From positions 186,001 to 250,000 of the forward strand of contig WION01000044.1 in NCBI GenBank assembly GCA_015039365.1: a stretch of 64,000 nt of DNA. The letters are read 5' to 3'. A model generated the notes under the pieces. It was not told where the DNA came from and searched no databases. It was given only the letters and a program-made list of their open reading frames with translations. The translations under genes were made by a program, and so were the position numbers. The DNA is from Amanita rubescens. Lineage: Eukaryota > Basidiomycota > Agaricomycetes > Agaricales > Amanitaceae. Positions 52,813-62,958 of the stretch are shown here, piece after piece. Position 1 is the first letter of the stretch, and every line of letters begins with the position of its first letter.

Positions 52813-55205
52813 CACCTGATCAGCCCGACAAAAAACTTTAATTAGACAGGGACGTCACATGCCCCTCCTTCTCCATTAAAGGGGGTTTTTTGGCTAATAG
52901 GGCTTTCATGAATAAATGTACATGATAAAAGACATAAAATTGTGCCAAGTCCACTTTCCCACATCTAAAAATGAACTCATTACCATTTCTGGAAGGTGGG
53001 GGGATGTTTGTACATGTTATGACATGAGAATTTGATCACAAGTTAGGGACAAGGGCATAATTGCCTTTTTTGGTAAGATAGTCAGATTTCCAAATAAGGA
53101 AAGCAATTTAGGATACCATTTTTGGAAGGTTGTCAAGGTGTTTGTACACATTTGTACATGCTTTGACGCAACAAAGTATAATTTCCTTATTTGGAAAGTG
53201 AGAAGTAGATGCCAAATAAGACAAAATAATTGATTTCAGGGTCGAATTTCCTAAAAAGGAAATGATTACGTAATTTCAGGGTCAATCAATTGTGTAGCCT
53301 TGGTCAGTGGCTTTCTAAATGTGGTTGTATGACATTATTTGGTGATGATTTCATTGAGATATTCACTGATTGATTTTCAGGGTCAAATTTCCTGAAAAGG
53401 AAATGAGTAATGTAATGTGTGCTTTAGGATCCAGTGGCGGATTTCCAAAAAAGGAAAGAGCGCACTTCGGCCTTGCCATTTTGGGAAATATCTGCTCACT
53501 GTTGCTGGTGATGAGCAGCAAGAAAATGCAATATCTCCCTTAATACTGGATATTTTTGTGGCGCTTTTTTTGGAACATATTCCTTATATGTATATGCACC
53601 TATCCACCATGTTAGAATGCAAAAATTGCAAGTGGTTTTGTCAGAATGCAACATGTCTTGCTCACTGTTGTCAACAGTGAGGAGCAACAAATGACAATAT
53701 CTCCATCAATACTGGTTATTTCTGTGGCGCTTTTTTTGGTATGTCCCTATTAGGCATATAGGAAGGTATTTGGCATGTCAGAATGCATATAGTATGTACC
53801 AATCAGCCACAAATAAAATTGGTGTGCTCACTGTCTGCCATGATGAGCAGCCATATCTCCACCAAAACAAGATCTCTTTGTGGCGCTGTTTTGGATTTTG
53901 ATTTCTTATGATAACAGAGTGTCATTCAGGGTGTCTGGAAGGAGATTGCCCTGCTGATTAATGTGTAACTTTGAGTTTCATGATAAAAGTCTGAACATGA
54001 TACAGAAAGAGTGGCTGATAAGTAGACATGTCAAGAGAAATGGGACATTCCACTTGATCTTGCCTAGGGATCCTTTGTTGAGACCCTCCCAATGTTTATC
54101 TTTGTTATGTGTGATCCCAAATCAAAAAAAGCGCCACAGAAAGATCTTGTTTTGGTGGAGATATGGCTGCTCATCATGGCAGACAGTGAGCACACCAATT
54201 TTATTTGTGACATGATTGGTGCATACTATATGCATTCTGACATGCCAAATACCTTCCTATATGCCTAATAGGGACATACCAAAAAAAGCGCCACAGAAAT
54301 AACCAGTATTGATGGAGATATTGTCATTTGTTGCTCCTCACTGTTGACAACAGTGAGCAAGACATGTTGCATTCTGACAAAACCACTTGCAATTTTTGCA
54401 TTCTAACATGGTGGATAGGTGCATATACATATAAGGAATATGTTCCAAAAAAAGCGCCACAAAAATATCCAGTATTAAGGGAGATATTGCATTTTCTTGC
54501 TGCTCATCACCAGCAACAGTGAGCAGATATTTCCCAAAATGGCAAGGCCGAAGTGCGCTCTTTCCTTTTTTGGAAATCCGCCACTGGATCCTAAAGCACA
54601 CATTACATTACTCATTTCCTTTTCAGGAAATTTGACCCTGAAAATCAATCAGTGAATATCTCAATGAAATCATCACCAAATAATGTCATACAACCACATT
54701 TAGAAAGCCACTGACCAAGGCTACACAATTGATTGACCCTGAAATTACGTAATCATTTCCTTTTTAGGAAATTCGACCCTGAAATCAATTATTTTGTCTT
54801 ATTTGGCATCTACTTCTCACTTTCCAAATAAGGAAATTATACTTTGTTGCGTCAAAGCATGTACAAATGTGTACAAACACCTTGACAACCTTCCAAAAAT
54901 GGTATCCTAAATTGCTTTCCTTATTTGGAAATCTGACTATCTTACCAAAAAAGGCAATTATGCCCTTGTCCCTAACTTGTGATCAAATTCTCATGTCATA
55001 ACATGTACAAACATCCCCCCACCTTCCAGAAATGGTAATGAGTTCATTTTTAGATGTGGGAAAGTGGACTTGGCACAATTTTATGTCTTTTATCATGTAC
55101 ATTTATTCATGAAAGCCCTATTAGCCAAAAAACCCCCTTTAATGGAGAAGGAGGGGCATGTGACGTCCCTGTCTAATTAAAGTTTTTTGTCGGGCTGATC
55201 AGGTG
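52813..55205. mobile_element. 2.4-kb near-perfect palindrome (foldback element)
   Basis: The left arm starts CACCTGATCAGCCCGACA (52813) and the right arm ends in its complement (55205). The arms are about 1,090 bp each around a spacer of about 220 bp (53900-54120). The arms encode identical short ORFs on opposite strands (53417-53680 and 54601-54338), showing how little they differ. Each arm has three related ~165-bp units ending GTGGCGCTTTTTTTGG and several TTTCC-N6-GGAAA motifs. No transposase or target duplication was found. The spacer has no recognised gene. Confidence 0.88.
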
Positions 55206-55352
55206 CACAAAAGTATTCAGTATTAAGGGAGATACTGCCATTTCTTGCTGCTCATCACCACTGACAGTGAGCAGATATTTCCCAAAATGGCAAGGCTGAA
55301 GGGCACTATTTCTATTTTAGGAAATGTGCCACTGGACCCTAAAGCACACATT
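55206..55352. repeat. Diverged copy of part of the palindrome arm
   Basis: AGTATTAAGGGAGATACTGCC through CCCTAAAGCACACATTA aligns to 54465-54605 with scattered differences. It suggests the palindrome lies next to, or inserted in, an older relative. After it, to about 55820, no gene is recognised; TTGTGTTTTGCACATGACG at 55355 resembles the mariner terminus at 32967. Confidence 0.6.
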
Positions 55353-55820
55353 ATTGTGTTTTGCACATGACGTTGTGGTCACATAGTCACACATATGTTT
55401 TCTGCATCCAGGCTTTGAAAAATTATAACAAATCAACCACTTATCCATTCACTTCACCGTTGTATTTCTGAGATGTTAGGGTTATTAGCTAGGTGTTGGT
55501 CAAGTTTTTAGGCCGAAAAACTTAGTTCGGATAATACGTGTATGCTGGCAGTGTTATAAATTTCAAATTGAAATTCCTACAAGTGTAAAAAGAGGCAGAT
55601 GTTAGTGAATGGACTATAGAACCTCTACTTAGTAAGTCTGCAATATCTCAAGGGTGCACATGGCATTGAGAACCCATGAATGTGTGGCAATGAACAATTT
55701 TTATTCGAGCTATCTACGAGTAACTAGTGGTGGTAACTATGCTATACTACGAATTGACGACGTGTCATATGGGTCATGATATGGGTCATACAGGTCATAA
55801 CAAAGAGGTAGTCCATGTTC

Positions 55821-57690
55821 CTAATTACTATCATTCAAATTCAACTTGCCAGCCTTGACGAGGCTGACATCAATCTCGGCATACCTCAAGATTAGATCTG
55901 CCATTCCTTTCCTTATTCCTAACCACCCAGAGAGTTTCTCGATGTTGATGCATGGACCTACAAGTTGGTCAATGGTGACAAAGCCCTCACCATCAAAAAC
56001 TGCTGCATATCTGCTGAGATCCTGACCTCCTCGACAGGTGTGTTGATCACAGTAGCTAAGCCATTTTGTGTGATCAACGGATAATCAAGGTTGGCTGCTT
56101 CAACGTCTACAGGCTGTGGCGGGCCGGCGTTTGTCTGCATAGCAAGCCAGTCACTGGTGGGAGGTACGGGCATTGAGTATGCTTGCATGGGGTATGGAAA
56201 TGGTGCTGGTGGCAGTGAGCTGTAGTACAGGTGGTAGTAATTCATTCCCATCCCAATTGATGGAACATTGGAGGCTGGAGGCTGGAGTTTGGCAGGTGCC
56301 CTTGTGCATGGTCCATTTTGATGTGCATTAACCTCAGGCGGCATTTTGGATACATAATACTTGTCTGGGTGTTGTGTCTACTGAATGCATGAGCGACAAA
56401 TCTCTGAGATGCTGAGAAATAGGAATACGCACAGCCATGTTTGCCCACAAGTTCAAATTACTCTCGGTAACTGGGTAGCAAATCCCATGTTCGTCCTTCC
56501 AGAAAATGGCCTTCTTGTCAGGGTGACTGTGTGTCTTGCAGGAATGGAGTTCTATGATTGTTTCCTGGTTCTTACAGCACATAACAAAGTTGGTGTCAGG
56601 CACTCCACCGAGTGAAGGCTCTGAAGGCCCTGGAGACTTGGTGGAGTTTGGCAATCTCTTAGATTTCTGCCCAGAAGTGTTCTATCAATGTGCAATCAAA
56701 TTAGTAACAAATGTATGCCAAAATCCACATTCCTCACCTTTCCAGCAATTCCGCCCATCTGGGAAGCTTTGGGGGCATGCTTATTGAATAGATTGACAAC
56801 TACCTTCTTTGCATTGCCTCACCGCAGCCTTATAAAATTGAGCAACATGTCCAATTGTCATTGAGATGTAAGATTGGCAGGCAAAGCACCTTTTTGCTCA
56901 GTGCTGAGCTGGTATTGAATGCAAAGTTTTGATGAATGTACATTGAATGTTACGGATAGGAGTTCTTGCAATTCAGGCCATGGCATCAATGACTTTATGA
57001 TTTCAGGAATACACGTGCCATTCACAGTGTCGTTGACTCAAATATTGATGTCAAAGATGGGGGGTCTCTATCAAGGATATGCATTAGAACTAGTAGTTGC
57101 TCATGATTGCTCAAACGTGACTCACCATCATTGTCGTTGTCATCAATATCATCAGCTGCCTTCTTTCGTGAAGCTTTGGACTTCTTTGAGACACATGTGG
57201 ACTGTGGTTTAGTTTTCGCCTTCCGCACCATGGGCAAAAGATCATCAGAATCCATGTTGTCCTCAATTTCAACCGAATCACTGGTTCCTTCTCCATCATC
57301 TTCATCGATGCCAGCACCATCACTATCGATGATATGCTGAAACACAGTTTCAACAGGGGCCAGTCCGTTGTGCCTTCCAAGTTCTGATGCATCTGATGCA
57401 TAACCTGAATGGAACTTGGAGTGGTGATATCCGTCAAGTGAGAACTGCGCCGTAACGGGATGACTGCAGCATGTACAGATGGCCTTGCTGCCACAGACTC
57501 TTGCTTCCAAGGACAACCTCTACCCCTTTTTGGAATGGAAAGGGAGTCGGGTGCATCTGGAACACCAGCAGATGGTGCAACAGGCTGGAAATCAGGTGTG
57601 GCAGGAGTAATAGACAAGGCAGCTAACTGCTGCTGCTGCTTCAGTTTTGCTGCCTCTGTACGCTTCTTAACTGCACCACATCCCATGTAT
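55821..57690 (-). pseudogene. Second copy of the Zn-cluster accessory gene (decayed)
   Basis: The order matches 33217-35329. The N-terminal part (57690-57022) is Lys/Arg- and Asp/Glu-rich (CGAVKKRTEAAKLKQQQQ, then a CTCC near 57468). The middle part is readable from about 57040 to 56700 with two stops (VNGTCIPEIIKSLMPWPELQ, then VVVNLFNKHAPKASQ). The Cys/His part is at 56654-56430 (CKTHSHPDKKAIFWKDEHG, then NLNLWANMAV). The Pro-rich part and the C-terminal helix (SGWLGIRKGMADLILRYAE) lie at 56344-55821. Stops and frame changes make it a pseudogene. No transposase accompanies it; a mariner-like end may lie at 55353. 57690-58290 shows only short frames. Confidence 0.65.
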
Positions 57691-58293
57691 GTGCCAGCAT
57701 AAGCCTGAGGAATAGAATGGGGTGAGCCATTGGGTGTGTAGACAGCAAGGGAGATATAACATGGGTGCTGGTACTCACGGGAATGCTGCTCATAGATGAC
57801 CCTAGCCTTGTACAGCGCTCAATCAGTGACATATTGAACTCTTGAATGCAAATGTGTAATCCTCATGCATTCGTGTCTTCCGAGCCTTTGACTGAATGTG
57901 CACAGCCAACAATAATTTCTGTGTATCAGGGTATCTAGAGAGTATCAAATTGCATAATCAATTGTGCAAGGGTGGTGCATCACTCACAATGGTTTTCAAG
58001 TGTCTTGAGGATGACAATAGCCATGGATGAATCACAATTGATCTTGGAGATCGATGAGAGGCAGTGATAATGTCACATCATTGTGACTATCTCACTTATC
58101 TGATCTCTGCATCATGACCGACCGGCTGTGTGCTACAGAACTGTGGCCCAGGGATCAATGTAAGTGACCAATCTATCCCTGTTGAATGTGTAAACTTGCC
58201 TGCACAATGTGTACAGGAGTGGTGCTCACCCAAAGAAATCTGCCCCTACCACCTTCCAACAATGTCCATATTCTCAAATTTTGCTGTGCCATC

Positions 58294-58487
58294 ATTAGTG
58301 TTTAAAAGTCTGGTCTGGTCCAGTCTTTTGCATCATTTTTGGTGCAACTGGACCTGGACCGGTCTTTTTAATTTTGCTATTTCAGGCAACCGGACCAAAA
58401 CTGGTATGGACTGGTTGCCAACGGTTGTGAGTGAAATGGCAACCGGTTCAGGACCAGTCTTTATTCGGACTGGTCCAGAACTGGTGG
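58294..58487. repeat. hAT-type terminus with CTGGTCC repeats
   Basis: It starts TAGTGTTTAAAAGTCTGGTC and holds many GGTCCAG/ACTGGTCC/AACCGG units, as in the ends at 1-157, 1262-1449 and 15640-15808. No coding part is attached. Confidence 0.5.
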
Positions 58488-58943
58488 TTGTTACGAACTC
58501 ATTAATCTCAACCTAAGTTGCAATAGCAACTTTAGTCACAATTACAAATCTAAGTCAAACATTGATTAAGATCACAAGTTCAATACTAAGTTAAGTCGTT
58601 AACTTAATATCTGAGGACGATTGTGGTTGACGAGTAAAGAGTAAGGTTATATTGCCAGACGACAATAAACAGCTAAGTCGAACTTAGGGTTCGACTCTAA
58701 AGTACAGGTGGTCTTTATACTAGCAAGTACAATGAGACGTACTAATTAGTGTATAAGCGTAAGTATGAAAGTAAGTATAAGGATGGCATCATATGTGGAA
58801 CAAAGAATGGTATCGATAAGTGAACGAGTTAGTCCATATGAATCAAGCATAAAGGGGATGACGAGTAAGGTAGGCATAAAGAAATAAACATGTCCGACAT
58901 GTCATGTAAGCATAATGCGGGAGTCTGTACCATGTTGTAACAC
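58488..58943 (-). repeat. 3' LTR of a second LTR element (minus strand)
   Basis: The ends are TGTTACGAAC and ATGTTGTAACA (TG...CA with inverted TGTTA/TAACA). On the minus strand a polypurine tract (GTAGGGGAGAGCTAG) directly precedes its start at 58943, so the internal part lies to the right. A solo relative is at 26344-26731. Confidence 0.75.
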
Positions 58944-60021
58944 TAGCTCTCCCCTACGTTGTTGACCGCAACAACAGAACATTCAGGTGTTCATGTTGTG
59001 CTCGGCATTGTCATTGTAGTTGTAGCCATAATCGCCATAGTCGTAGCAGGCGTCGTCATCAGCTCCATCGCACTGTCATCTGTTGACGCATCGCTGACAC
59101 TGTGACATGTGATGCGCCTTCTTCTTTCCCTTCTTCTTCAGCTGGCGAGGGCGGCGGCGAGTGGTAGCTGAGGTAGTTCAAGGATGTCCTTGCATCTGAG
59201 TGGAAGGACCGGGTGTTGGATTGCGTTGGCGCATGGGAGCGCGTGTAGATATAGTAGGCAGAGGAGGAATTGCAATAGCAAGATGATGATCCTCAGAGGC
59301 ATGCTTGCCTCGGCAGTGAATGCAGTGGTTGTAGCAGTGGGGGCGCTGGTTGGTGGCATTAGTCATACTGCAGGTCGTAGGTCGTTGAGGAGGCGAAGGG
59401 TCATTTCGTCGAGTAGTGGGGACAGGAATATTCCAGACTCCATGGCGAATAATGGTGGTGGTGGGGGATGGTGCGGATCAATGAGGAGGAGGAGTCTTCT
59501 TATCTCGTTTTGGTTCTTCCATAACGGGATCGCTTGTTGTACAGATTCGGCGATGAAGATCGAGATCACTGATCGCATTATTGATCTGCAAAATGTGGTC
59601 GCTAGTGAGTTGATGCAGGGGAACTCCATCTGCAAATTCGTTTGTAGTCCATTCTGTGTCTCCTTGGATACTGGACAGGAGGTCTCAGATCTTTCCGGTG
59701 AGGCACCAGATTTCTCTTGATTTACAATCTGTCTCCATAATGCATCTAGTTGCTCAGTGTCGGTCGGGAGTGGCTTCGGTAGCACAAAACCAATGGTTGA
59801 TGAGGATGCAGTTATTTTTGTCTCGAGGCTGTATCTTTATTCCAAACCTTTGGTCCTTGATGCTTTCTATAGCAAGGATGATATAGTGCTCGATGTTGGC
59901 TGTGAGAAGTCATTGTAATAGATCTATCGCCAGTTGATCTAGATTTCCTCCTTTTGGGTGGACATCTTCCTGACGAAGTTGGTTTCTCCCGTCATGGAGA
60001 CCAACGCAGCAGCGCAGCGCA
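58944..60021 (-). pseudogene. Internal remains (gag-like) of the second LTR element
   Basis: Minus frame 59785-59363 encodes LPTDTEQLDALWRQIVNQ and FCRSIMRSVISIFIAE; minus 59366-59178 contains a Cys/His motif (CYNHCIHCRGKHASEDHH) that could be a gag-type zinc knuckle, and a basic segment follows. It is cut at 60021 by the copia element. The gag assignment rests on position before a 3' LTR and one motif. Confidence 0.4.
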
Positions 60022-60559
60022 TGTGACTGAGTAAGGAACCGACTTACTGTGAAGGTAGGAGTGTGTGGGGGACTTTATAGGAGCTAGAGGCTCAACTATA
60101 AGATGTGGAGATGAGAGTAAGAAGTTAGGAGGATACGACAAATTGTCCCTCCTTATATATTGTCTGAGATACAAATAAGTGTAAACTATGTTATCTATGG
60201 ACCTTATCCTATTGGATGATAAGGTGTGTATTGTATTACACAGCTATCGTCATATTGACTCATCATATGACAATATGTGAGTCATAACGTATCATATGAT
60301 CTATTCCTAGTCATAATGATTGACAGAAATTATAGGGTTCTGTCATATCTGACATATTGCTGTATGACAGATATTATAGAGTTCATTCTTGACAGATTGC
60401 TGTAGAATGACGATATTTATATCTACTTTAATCTATACTAATGGAGATAGATAAGATCATACTATCTTATCTTCAGATAAGATAAGATAATCTGATAAGA
60501 TAAGAAATATCTACAATATATTATCATTATAATATATGGTTTTATATATTTTTATCACA
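60022..60559 (-). repeat. 3' LTR of the copia element
   Basis: The ends are TGTGACTGAG (60022) and TTTATCACA (60559), an inverted TGTGA/TCACA pair. On the minus strand it follows the purine tract AGCGAAGGGG and the pol stop at 60589. The other LTR lies beyond the window, so the target duplication cannot be checked. Confidence 0.85.
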
Positions 60560-60588
60560 CCCCTTCGCTAAGTACATAGGTACTTAAC

Positions 60589-62958
60589 CTAATGCTGCTT
60601 CTTTAATTCTTTTTCATAATATTGTACAAGTTCTTGAAAATAGCTGGTAGCATCAACATCACGAATGCGTCTAAGCATTCTGTTATGGTGATCATCTGCC
60701 TTGGATTGGCGGAATTCTTCAAGCCATTTCTTATCAACTTGTGACATATTATTTTGGTGTCTTTTTAAGAATATTTGGGAATCATCAAAGACAATTCCCA
60801 TTCTTTGTCTGAACTGAACTACTTTATCATAACATAAATTTTTTGTCATGATATCTGCTACCTGTTCATTAGTTGGAATGTATGTAAGTCGAACTTTGTT
60901 ATCTTCAACACATTCTCTAATGTAATGATAGCGTATATCTATATGTTTACTTCTATGTTCTTGAGCTGGATTTGATGCAAGAAACATAGCTCCTTGATTG
61001 TCACAACAAAGATCAATTGTTTTGATATCAAATGAAAATTCTTTCATTAATGATTCAATCCAAGCAATCTGACGTGAACAATCAGACATACACATATATT
61101 CAGCTTCAGTAGAGGAAAGTGCGACCGTCTTCTGTTTTCGTGAAACCCATGATATGGCTCCTCCAGCTAATAGCATGACATATCCAGTAACAGATTTTCT
61201 TGTCGTTTTATCTGCTGCCCAGTCTGCATCGGCAAAGGCGAGAAATCCTAATTTTGAAATTCCATTGAAAACTATTTTAGCTTTATCAGTGGTATTTACA
61301 TGGCGTATGATATAAAGGGCCATGTGAATATGAATTTCACTAGGGTTTGCACAAAATTGAGACATTAATATTACTTGGTAAGTAATATCTGGTCTAGTTC
61401 CTAATGCAAGATATAACAATGATCCTATTATTTGTTGAAATAAGGATATTGTTTCAGGTGAAGCTTGTTTATCATTAGGTACTGGTACATAACCAGCAGG
61501 GAGTGCTGTACGAGTTGGCTTTGCGTTTTCTTGACCAAAACGCTTAACAATTTTCTTGGCATAATCTTCTTGGTCAATAATAAGGGTTCTTCCTTCCTTA
61601 TTGTAATTGACTCTCATACCAAGATATTCTTTTACTTTACCAAGATCTGAACATTCCCAAAGTTTCATAAAAGCATCTTTGGCCTTTTTAACTTCTGAGG
61701 AATTAGATCCCATGAAAAGTATATCATCTACATATAGTATAATAACTATAATAGATTTATTATCTTTTCTGATGTAAATACCAGAATCAGATAAGCAGCG
61801 ATCAAATCCTAAACTTTTGAAGGATTTATCTGCTTGTTTATTCCAAGCCCATGAGGCTTGTTTAAGGCCATAAATAGCCTTTTTAAGTCTATATACCTTC
61901 TTTTCTTGATTTTTGATTACATAGCCTTCAGGTTGTGTCATGTATACATCCGCTTCAAGATCTCCGTAAAGAAAGGCAGTCTTGACATCGAGTGCTTCTA
62001 TATCCCAGTTTTCTAGCACTGCAATGGCGAATAGAAGGCGAATGGTCTCATATCGAGCCACTGGTGAAAAAGTTTCATTGTAATCAATCCCAGGTCTTTG
62101 CGAAAATCCTTTGGCTACTAAGTGAGCCTTTTTTCTGCCATCGGATTTTAGTACGAACACCCATCGACATCTGATGGCTGTTCTACCAGGAGGAAGATCT
62201 GCTAATTCCCATATATTTCTAGCATTTAATGATTTGATCTCTTCATCCATAGAAACTTTCCATTTCTCATAGTTTGAAGGATTATTGATGCGCATTTTAC
62301 TAATGTCTCTATAGTCATATGGAACAGTATCATCATCTTTTGCATATATTGCCTGAGCAAATAAATGATGGATCAGTTCTGTACCATTTTCTTTAACTAT
62401 TTTTTGTGTCCAAGTATTCATTGCCTTTTGGTGATATTCTTTTAAGATGCGTATACTTGTAGCAGTATGTGTGATTTGAAATCTTAGAATATCTTCAACT
62501 TCTTTATCAGAAGAAGAAGATTTTTGTTCTTCTAAGTCTTTTAATAAATCAAACATAACATCTTTTTTATCTGAGATTTCTTTCTCTATCTCAAGAATAG
62601 GTTTATCACCATAAATGTTATCAGGTTGAATAACTGGAACTTTGAGACGATCAGATTGACGAGGTGGAATATCAGGATCTCTGATAGTTCTAGTTCGACG
62701 AGTTTTTGGTCTAGGAGGTGGAGAAGGAGTTTTGTTCCTTCTTGATCCTATGTAAGCATCTTCAAGATCCAAATGAGGCTTGTCAATGGGTTGATCTGAT
62801 TCAACACCCCTTGATTTGGTATCCTCATCTTTTTCTGATTTAACTGATTTAAAAGATTCTTTATCAGAACCATCATGATCAGAAGGATCATCATTATCGC
62901 TATTGTAAGGTCCAAAAGACTTATTTTTTTGGAAATGTCTCCTTTTTATCAATCTCAT
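60589..62958 (-). CDS. Ty1/copia pol: reverse transcriptase and RNase H
   Basis: 789 codons from the frame's first Met. The acidic linker and RTIRDPDIPPRQSDRLKVP come first. RT then shows WVFVLKSDGRKKAHLVAKG, NETFSPVARYETIRLL, ALDVKTAFLYGDLEADVYM and the catalytic LYVDDILFMGS (about residue 430). RNase H has LAFADADWAADK, TVALSSTEAEYMCM, and the end motif NEQVADIMTKNL. All expected blocks are present and open. The frame is offset by one from the integrase frame upstream; the two overlap at 62921-62958 near a run of seven A, so an indel or a slippage site links them. Copia polymerases copy the element RNA in virus-like particles. Confidence 0.92.
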   Translation of the reverse strand: MRLIKRRHFQKNKSFGPYNSDNDDPSDHDGSDKESFKSVKSEKDEDTKSRGVESDQPIDKPHLDLEDAYIGSRRNKTPSPPPRPKTRRTRTIRDPDIPPRQSDRLKVPVIQPDNIYGDKPILEIEKEISDKKDVMFDLLKDLEEQKSSSSDKEVEDILRFQITHTATSIRILKEYHQKAMNTWTQKIVKENGTELIHHLFAQAIYAKDDDTVPYDYRDISKMRINNPSNYEKWKVSMDEEIKSLNARNIWELADLPPGRTAIRCRWVFVLKSDGRKKAHLVAKGFSQRPGIDYNETFSPVARYETIRLLFAIAVLENWDIEALDVKTAFLYGDLEADVYMTQPEGYVIKNQEKKVYRLKKAIYGLKQASWAWNKQADKSFKSLGFDRCLSDSGIYIRKDNKSIIVIILYVDDILFMGSNSSEVKKAKDAFMKLWECSDLGKVKEYLGMRVNYNKEGRTLIIDQEDYAKKIVKRFGQENAKPTRTALPAGYVPVPNDKQASPETISLFQQIIGSLLYLALGTRPDITYQVILMSQFCANPSEIHIHMALYIIRHVNTTDKAKIVFNGISKLGFLAFADADWAADKTTRKSVTGYVMLLAGGAISWVSRKQKTVALSSTEAEYMCMSDCSRQIAWIESLMKEFSFDIKTIDLCCDNQGAMFLASNPAQEHRSKHIDIRYHYIRECVEDNKVRLTYIPTNEQVADIMTKNLCYDKVVQFRQRMGIVFDDSQIFLKRHQNNMSQVDKKWLEEFRQSKADDHHNRMLRRIRDVDATSYFQELVQYYEKELKKQH

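Noticed and set aside
53417..54601. 87-aa ORFs in the palindrome arms as a conserved protein
   Set aside because: They are mirror copies of one sequence because the arms are identical; no independent evidence of coding.
59184..59720. 178-aa plus ORF
   Set aside because: It is opposite the gag-like minus frames next to a minus-strand 3' LTR; its composition (Arg/Ser/Gly) suits an antisense shadow.
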